From NCBI GenBank assembly GCA_011009095.1, contig VTPC01000996.1, positions 306,621 to 370,620 of the forward strand: a stretch of 64,000 nucleotides of DNA. The letters are read 5' to 3'. Under the pieces are notes generated by a model. That model made no database searches, had not been told where the DNA came from, and saw nothing but the letters and a program-made list of their open reading frames with translations. A program made the translations under genes and the position numbers. The DNA is from Ignelater luminosus (lineage: Eukaryota > Arthropoda > Insecta > Coleoptera > Elateridae). This document shows positions 56,340 through 64,000 of the stretch, piece after piece; position 1 is the first letter of the stretch, and each line of letters starts with the position of its first letter.

Positions 56340-59190
56340 TCAGCCCTTTGCATCCACTGCTGGATATAGGCCTCCCCTATTTCCGCCCACTGCTTTCTGT
56401 CTTAAGTGTTTTGCATCCAATTTATAGTTATTCTCTTGATACCGTTTGTCCATCGTGTTAGGAGGTTTTCTCCTACTTTTCTTGTCAGCTCTCGGTCTTA
56501 ATTCGAGCAGTCTTTTTGTCCATCTCACGTCTTTCATGCGGGTCACATGTCCAGTCCAGTTCCACTTTAACTTAGCTATCTGGTATACAACATCTGTGAC
56601 TCCTGTTCTTGCTCGCAGATCTTCGTTTCTAATGCGGCCCTGCAAGCATCAATCGCTCCATTTTACGCTGGATTATATATATAAGTCATAACAGGTAAAA
56701 CACACTGATTAAAAACTTTTTGTTTTAGGCTTATTGGGATGTTGCTTTTAAAAACATCTTTAAGTTTTTCCGTAGGTAGCCCAAGAGAGAATAATTCTTC
56801 TTTGCAATTCACGAGTTTGATTGTCTCTCGATATTCGTATTTCATGACCGAAAGGTGTGCACTTGTCTACAAGCTCCACTTTCCAATCACCAACAGCTAT
56901 ATTCTTATTTGGAACTAGATTTGTCATAAATTCTGTTTTAGATATATTAATTTCTAGTCCAACTTTAGCACATACTTTCTGAAGATCTTGTACCATGATT
57001 TTATTATCTTCCAGACTGTCAGACAGTAGTACTATATCGTCTGCGAAACGCAAATTTGTTAGGTTTTGACCATCTATATTTAAACCTTTTTCCTTCCAAT
57101 CAAGAATTTTGAAGACGTGCTCCAAAACGATGATGAACAACTTGGGTGACATAGTATCTCCTTGTCGCACTCCTCTTCCAATTTGAATAAAGTTGGCGTT
57201 TTCGTGCAGTCTTACCATCATGGTAGCATTCTTATAGATGTTATATATTAGTTTTGTGTAGCGATAGTCAACACGGCATTCTTGTAATGATTCTAGGACT
57301 GCATCGGTGTCGAAGGCCTTATGAAAGTGTACAAAGGCGAGGACCATTCGATCGATTTTTGTTTTGATACTTTGAAGAAAGTCGTTGGTTCTGAATCCAC
57401 TGCGAAAGCCACTTTGTTCTATAGGTTGATAGAAATTTAACTTGTTTTCCAATTGTGTAGTAATTATTTTCGTGAATAGCTTATGGAGATGACTAAGTAG
57501 GCTTATTGGCCGGTAGTTTTCTAGTTCAGTTGTGTCCCTCTTTTTATGGATTAATATCGCAATGGCGTTGTACCACTTGTCTGGAATGGTGCTGTTAAAA
57601 AGGCAGAGATTAAAAAAATTATTTATTTTCTTGAGTAAACAGTTATCACCAATCGTGATTGCATCAGCAACAACACCGTCTTCTTTAGGAGACCTATTGT
57701 TCTTCATTTTCTTAAGACTAAAATTATTTCGTCTAGGATGATATCAAGTAATGTTTCGGACCCTTGGTTGATGATGCCTTTTTCACACGTCAGTATTTCT
57801 GGTTCCGTATCCAGCACTAAATTTATTTGTTTTTGGCTTGTATATAGTAGATGATAGAAGTTCTCAACTACTTTCAACATCTCTCCCTGTTTGTTGTAAT
57901 GTGTCCTTGTTTGTCTTTAATCTGTGCTACTTGTCTTTTTCCTTTTTCAAGTTTTCTACGCAAGACCTTGTTGTTTTCTATTGTTTGTTCAATTTGTTTT
58001 TGGTTGAATGTCTTATCTGATTGCCTTGGATATTTGATCGTTAATTTCTTTTAACTTTTCAACAGTGACAAGCTCTTCGCTTCTCATTGCTCTTCTTGGT
58101 TGCATTGGTCGCATAGTGGCTTCACTCGGTTTTGTTTCCTTTTGAGTTGTTGGGCAGTATCTACTTTGACTTTCTCACAGTGCGGTGGTGATGTTTTCAT
58201 TTAAATTATTAATGTTTTCTTCTTGTTGAGCATCATTCAGCTTATCGGTAATGTATTGTTGGAATCTAATTAAGTCTGACGGGCTTGTCCATAGTTTGTT
58301 GCTGGCGGTCTTTCTAAGCATCTTGTGTCGCTCTTTGCCGACGTCAATCATTATTTTTGCTTGCACCATCCTCTGGTCGCTTTCAGTAGCTAGCTTGTTT
58401 AATACTGTTACGTTTTTAACTAATGTGCTTTCTGTCGATGATTATGAGATCAATTTCATTTTTTGTTCGACCATCCGGGTTTCTCCATGTCCATCTCCTG
58501 TTAGGTTTTTTATAAAAGAAACTGTTCATTTGTAATAAATTGTTCTGCAGCAAAAAACTCAGCAGTGTTTCTTCTCGATTATTTCGGCTCTTTAGTTCAA
58601 AATTTCTCACTGAACCTCTCTAGCGTCCGACTTCATTCCTATCTTGGCATTGAAATCTCCGCCCAAGATAGCAAATGCATTGGTTGATCGTTAAGAGCAG
58701 CACTAATATTTTCGTAAAACATATTTATTTTCTCGTCAGCATGATTTTATGTAGAGGCGTAGGCTTGAACAACCTTGACATTATACCTGAAATTTAATCT
58801 GAGAACGAGGCATATTATTCTTGTGGAGATTTTTTTTGTGACACGATGCTTGTTGTGTATCTTTTATGCATTAGAAAGTCGGTTTTTCCTGCAGAGCTAT
58901 CGTAATAGAAGCTATGTTTAGTTTTCAAGGTGATAAGCTGTTCGCCACGTCTTCTGACTTCACTAAGACCCACGATATTGCATTTTTTATTTTCCAGTTC
59001 GCACTCAAGTTCAGTTAACCGTTCTTATGACAATAAAGAGAGTGTATTGTGTGTTGCATTGTACATTGTTTTAATCTTCTTAGATCTCACAGTTTTCTTC
59101 ACCAGATGATCGGGACAGACTGATTGTACATTAGTGCGAGATTCTGAAGATTGTTTTCTACTCACCTGAGGTGTTTGAGTTTTCAGCTGG
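56340..59190 (-). pseudogene. RTE-type non-LTR retrotransposon, nearly full length
   Basis: On the minus strand the endonuclease region (about 59170-58350) includes SFFYKKPNRRWTWRNPDGRT and NEIDLIII. A linker follows, then a long open reverse transcriptase (57707-56760) with YRPISLLSHLHKLFTKIITT, RTNDFLQSIKTKIDRM, FVHFHKAFDT, GRGVRQGDTMSPKLF and the active-site LRFADDIVLLSD. A C-terminal domain (56645-56340) contains GHVTRMKDVRWTKRL. The polymerase alone stays open for over 300 codons. In FVHFHKAFDT a histidine stands where the family has the catalytic aspartate (FVDFHKAFDS), so the enzyme would be inactive even if expressed. Confidence 0.85.
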
Positions 59191-59700
59191 CATTTTCATA
59201 AGGGGTGGCACTACTCAAATCTTGTGAGTTTATCACCCCACGTAATCCTGGTGGTGTTCCAAGAATGAAATCCTTCCTGCCAAAACTCTTTTCTTCTTCT
59301 ATTTCTCCTTTTTTTGTGTGTCTTTCTGTATATTATTTACTGTTGATTTTTTTCTCTTTATCTTCCATATCGTTCAGCCTGCAGGTGACGCTATTCCGGG
59401 GAATGGGTACTTACACTCTGATGCTTGTACGTATCTCCAGAGGTTTTAACAACTTCACTGTCGGTCTTTTATATAGGTCTCCTCTTTGTAGGCCAACCGG
59501 TTAAGGCAAACTTCTGTCTCGAGCTCCAGTCTGACGTATCCCGCGACGCCACTGCAATGGCTTTTGAGAGGGGGCCAAGTTTACGGTACCTTTGTACGGT
59601 TGGCGCATATCTCATGGTAATCTTCATAAACTGAAGGCTATTGATCTGATGAAGCTAACCTACGCTAGGTTAGGTTAGGTTAGTCTAATTTTAATGTTAC
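59191..59700. repeat. GC-richer stretch ending in TTAGG-like repeats
   Basis: The 59390-59640 part has higher GC content than its surroundings and may be the 5' region of the RTE element. At 59669-59688 the sequence AGGTTAGGTTAGGTTAG gives about three units of TTAGG, the insect telomere repeat. Too few copies to mean a telomere. Confidence 0.45.
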
Positions 59701-60620
59701 ATTCAATTTGGACAAACTCTCCATCGAAAACAAATAATAAATAATCTCCGTCAGTTAAATTTAGTATCAATGTACTCCTCTGGATCTAATATTTCTATTG
59801 GTATTGCATTTTCCATTAATTTCAATATCCTGGTATACTATAGTACAACCTTTATGTACACCTGCCAAATTCTATGCTTTTGGCTCTTCTCGTTCTTTCG
59901 TTCAAACTTAAAAACTTTTAGCACTGCCACTGAATTTTAATAGGCATTTTTTTTTGTCACTTATTACACATGACCACTATGGGAACGAACATCCTAAAAG
60001 AGGCTTCGATATCTTGCAAAACTCCTAGCTTGCTTAGCTTAAAGTAATGGGGGGAATCCCAAAAACATAGATCCCACTCAAAGTTTTCAATTCCGGGAAC
60101 TAAGGTCACCACAAATCGGCGTGATAGTTTTTGAGGTCTAGCAAATAGGAACGCCAAAAATAGTCATTTTCGACCTTTTGGTCAGCTCGTTCTCCTTTTG
60201 ACTATATTTGGTAATTTTATAGTCTTTACAGAAATTTACATTGATTAATAAAAACTACCCCTATCCCTTGTACCACCATGCAAAACTTTTGGGGTGTGAT
60301 GGGCAATACCGTATTTTTTATACGCTTTTAAATAGATTTAAAAAAATTGCATGCTTTAATCATTAAAAGGACCACGGCAGCAGTTTTTTAATTTTTATAC
60401 ATCCCTAATAACAGTTTCATCCGGAAAAGTAACTTTAAATATATTCATTTGTTTTAAGAGCAGCCTATTATTACAGAGTCGATTGTTCGCTACGGTAACT
60501 TGAGTTTTTGAATGATTAAATTTGAGAATTTCTAACGTCGCGACGATCGTCGTTTTTTAAGATTAACAAGATATTTATTCTCAAAACAATTCATTTTTCT
60601 ATAGCTACTTAGTATAAGTT
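59701..60620. other. Region without recognised genes
   Basis: No supportable gene; ORFs of 60-70 codons only. Confidence 0.3.
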
Positions 60621-60625
60621 TATAT

Positions 60626-61010
60626 ACAGGGTGAGTCATAAGTACACAACAACGCTTGTCAATTGATTCCTCTCATTAAAATAAAAAGGGACATTAACTT
60701 CATTTATAAAATCTTAACCAATCAACATTTTCTTCTGGCGTTTGAAGGATATTTTTGTTTGTTTGATGCAAATCTCGTGTTTCAAGAATATTCGCAAGTT
60801 GTTAAACTAGAGGGCGCTACTGCTTTTTTTGTCATAACTTTTCTGTTTTTTTTTGATTTTGATAAATTTGATAGGCAATTTAAGATCTTTCATACCTATG
60901 ATAAAAATAAATTACTCCTATTCTACATCGAAAATATGCACCGGTTCCGAGTTATGATCACTTTTCTGCGACCGTGTAATCTACGTCTCACAGTCTAGGA
61001 AACCATGCAT
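60626..61010. mobile_element. Possible DNA-element terminus (CAGGGTGAGTC type)
   Basis: TATACAGGGTGAGTCATAAG at 60624 resembles terminal sequences of small insect DNA elements. A convincing inverse end was not located, so the extent is a guess. Confidence 0.3.
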
Positions 61011-63397
61011 TACTGGACCACAGTTTATATGAAATCTTTTGTTTATTTTAACAACAGAAATTAGCTGACTAGCGTTGTCGGTGTAATATTATAAATTATT
61101 CTGTTGTTATAGTATAATAAATTGGATTTATTTTGGACTGAACTGATGATACACAAAACGGTTTAGTTACAACTTGTTTAAATAAATATTAAACTTCTTC
61201 GAAACAGCTTACTACTTCTTTAAAACAATACCTTTTTTAACATTTTTTAAGTTTCAGTTTTTAAATAGTTCTTTATTGTAGTGCTTAGGTGTTACTTCTC
61301 TATTACAATATTTATTTTCTTAATATCAGTAGTAGAATTGCTTGTTACTGATAAACAAACTGTTTTATTTCAATCTAATCCAAACTTTCTTTATATTCGT
61401 AACTGAATAATTCATTTTTTAAAAGATAGTAAATCAATAGACGAAAATGTTTTCGAGTTACCTTCATAAATTACAGAGCATTTAACACAAATAAATTGAT
61501 ATTCTTTTATTATAAGATGAGCATCCAGAAGCGTCTTAATCCAATAAACGCAGTGGAATATGATAGATGAAAAATCGCTCTCAACGAGGAAGTATGAAAT
61601 ACAGAGAGATTCAGTTACGACGCACGAAGTCGAAGTAACCTGTGAGGATGTTTAATGGGTTGCATCTCAAATCTTGCCATCACTCTGTATAACTTTTGTT
61701 TTCCAGCTCTGCATGATTCTTTTGTTCTCAGTAATCTCAGTTTATTTTATAACCTAACTCGTTTTGATGGATAAAAAGGGTATTTGTATAGTTTTGACAA
61801 AGGTCCTTTTCTGAATGTGAAAGTCACGATTTCTATCCTTGCCCAGGGCGGCAATTATCTTAAAAGTAGGAATAGAAATTCAATATGTACATGCTTCGTT
61901 TCACTGATGAAAAGTGGATTCGCGTGGTTTTTGTTAGTATTTCCAGAAGGTTAGGTAAATTTTTAGAGTTGCGAGGAATTTTGCAACTTCGAAAGCTTAT
62001 TAGTATTTTGTAATTTACACAGTCTTGTTTGAAATGAACACATCTTGTACAAAAAGTGGAGTATACACTGCAAGAATAAACCCTTCCAGTAGTAAATTTT
62101 ATAAGCGCGTTCAAAGCTGAAAATAAAACACGAAATCTTGCAAAAGCAGATGTGATTCTTCAAAATACGGGAGTTTCCCGTTTTTAAGTGGTCGGTGATT
62201 TATAAGCGCATTTCGGCGCATTTGAAAAAGCAAGAAGGGAAACCGGCAAAAAACAAAATCTAAAGCAACTAGAAAGTTGATCGTCCGTGTGTTGAAAATG
62301 AACATTCGGTTTGTTGTGTTTGTTCTTTTTTGTGTCTGGTTGATTTACGAGCAAAATCCAAATGGGATCCCAGTGTAATTCCTTAATTGTAAAACAAATG
62401 ATTAATGCATTTTTAATTACCAATTGTATTACAATTCAGCACTAGTGCCCAAATAATATTTGATTATAGGTGGTTTCTAGTAACGCGTTCATCGATAATT
62501 TTTAGTTTCCTCTTTTTTATGAACGCTCGATTTAAATAAAAAAAAGTCCTTTGAAATTGTTAAATTGAGTTAATATCTCTTTTTTCAACCTGTTTGAATG
62601 GTTTACTCAACACATTTGGTAGAAACAAATAATGTAATTAAAACGGGCGAAACTCTTTTGGAACTTCAGTAGGTAACAAAAAAAAGTTAATTATCTAATA
62701 ATGTGATCATGGTTGGTTAATTGTAAAAGGGACAAATTTAAAAATATATTTTTATCATGTCATGTTGTAACTATTGCAAGAGCTTTTAATGAATAAATAA
62801 GCAGACAAATTAATTTTATTATTTTAGTACCATCGCTAAATCTTTTATTGTAATCAGTCTATTTATTAATTCGAACTCCGAAGGTCATTCATTAATTAAA
62901 TTTTATTGGCATGTTTTAAATTAATTTTGATAATCAGGTCTCAGTCATTCGGAAAGCATGCTAATTATGTAGTAGAATTACCTTGTAAGATACAGGGTTA
63001 CCCATTGCAGTTTTCTCAGTTGTATTTATTATTTTGTATGTTTCGGTGTTTTAAGAAGCTTATCGTTTTCAATTGTTTTTGATTCTTTAAGGAGGCTTTT
63101 CAACGCACTGATATGTGGTGGGTTGGTACTACTGCGCGTGATGCTGTTGCTAACTTGTCATAGTTTTTGTTTCCAAACAAAGCTTGTTTTCGCAGATAAA
63201 AATTAAAATTTTAAATTTGAAAATTGACTTCAAATTTAATTATTGACAGAATTTAATAGGTAATTTATTATAATTTATTAATCAATTTACAATTCTCTTA
63301 AAAATACCATTTACATCTCGACAAAAAACATATATAGAATGCTACTTTCGCGTCATTTTTCTACAGAGAGTCCAGTTTGATCAATAGTTTATAAACA
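61011..63397. other. AT-rich region without recognised genes
   Basis: No family was recognised among its short ORFs. At about 62998 GATACAGGGTTACCCATTGC may be another element terminus. Confidence 0.3.
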
Positions 63398-64000
63398 ACA
63401 AAGTGTTCATAAATGTTTCTGGGTCCAGTGTGCTCTGAAATCATGCTTGCGGCTCCATTTGAAAAACAGGATATGTATTAGAATGTTTGTCACGTTACAC
63501 GCATTGCATCATTGTTATGATGGTTGCCTAATCTTATGTTTTTTAGGAATTAATTTAAAATTAAAAAAGAACGCATGCTTCTCGATGTCAGTAGCTAAGA
63601 ATAAAGAAAAATAAATACTTCACTTAAAGGAAATATGGTCCACAATTTATTAATGAAGTTTATTCATACACTCACACAACCGACATCAAAAATAAAAAAC
63701 ATTCAGTAGCTAACAACATAAATAATAATACCATCGCAATGGGTTAATAACATAAAAAAGAATTTTTGAACATACTATTTATTTATTCAAAAATGAAGCT
63801 TCCCTTAGTTTACATTTTACATAAACAATTGGAAATGCTCCCCATTGTGATTCAGACATGCTTCTACTTGTCGTTTCTTATTTTTAAAGATGTTTTGGAG
63901 TACCTGCTGATCAATGTCATGACACTGATTTGTAATTTCTTCCATCAACTCGTTTAAATTCTCCATTCTTTTTTTGTAAACCGAGTTTTTTGAAACACCA
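63398..64000 (-). mobile_element. Tc1-like transposon, copy 2, running off the window
   Basis: From ACAAAGTGTTCATAAATGTT onward the sequence aligns with 48936-49795 in the same orientation. It includes the transposase C-terminus on the minus strand (about 63875-63970), and lacks the 211-bp MITE and about 9 bp elsewhere. The element continues beyond 64000. Confidence 0.78.

Noticed and set aside
59669..59688. TTAGG telomere-like repeats
   Set aside because: Only about three units; a chromosome end or telomeric insertion is not supported.
1..64000. CRISPR arrays, bacterial operons, riboswitches
   Set aside because: Eukaryotic sequence with introns and poly(A) signals; no regularly spaced direct repeats were seen.

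Overview
The window reads as insect nuclear DNA, probably from a holometabolous insect and possibly a beetle. It is AT-rich, and its genes are split by short phase-consistent GT-AG introns. One gene carries a ZAD domain, an arthropod zinc-finger module, and the transposons are families typical of insects (mariner, DD41D, RTE, Copia, Gypsy). The species assignment is inference. There is one 10-N assembly gap, at 10924-10933.

Host genes crowd the first 18 kb. They are ANKRD39 (511-1127, minus); two GFRP-like ORFs on the same strand only 36 nt apart (1235-1879, minus); the autophagy E2-like enzyme ATG3 (6127-7795, plus, six exons); and, convergent with ATG3, an 11-exon ZAD/AT-hook/C2H2 transcription factor (8142-17258, minus) whose long introns hold transposon debris. 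A 71-codon ORF with its own poly(A) signal (17785-18000, plus) is divergent from the zinc-finger gene. Far downstream, inside retrotransposon wreckage, lies a probable protamine-like HMG-box gene (42708-43093, minus).

From about 19 kb to the end the window is mostly a transposon graveyard. It contains: a 3.3-kb pogo-like element with TA duplications (19128-22457); a complete-length mariner (24140-25432); a hAT element (about 25674-29687) that received three further insertions (a DD41D element, a foldback element and a 710-bp MITE); a long-TIR element coding for a FEN1/PIN-like nuclease and interrupted by a Gypsy-type solo LTR (33395-36410); an inverted pair of MITEs (36477-37560); fragments of non-LTR elements, an IS630-type transposase and Gypsy elements (38.4-47.1 kb); a type I hammerhead ribozyme (47478-47560); a Tc1-like transposon present twice (48936-50570 and 63398 to the window end); a Copia element split by a 2.1-kb insertion (52950-56335); and a nearly full-length RTE pseudogene (56340-59190).

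A recurrent oddity is that five otherwise well-kept reading frames are broken by exactly one extra base in an A or T run. They include ATG3 and the zinc-finger gene, so I suspect sequencing or assembly error rather than five independent mutations. All calls come from reading the sequence and remembered family motifs; no database search was run.
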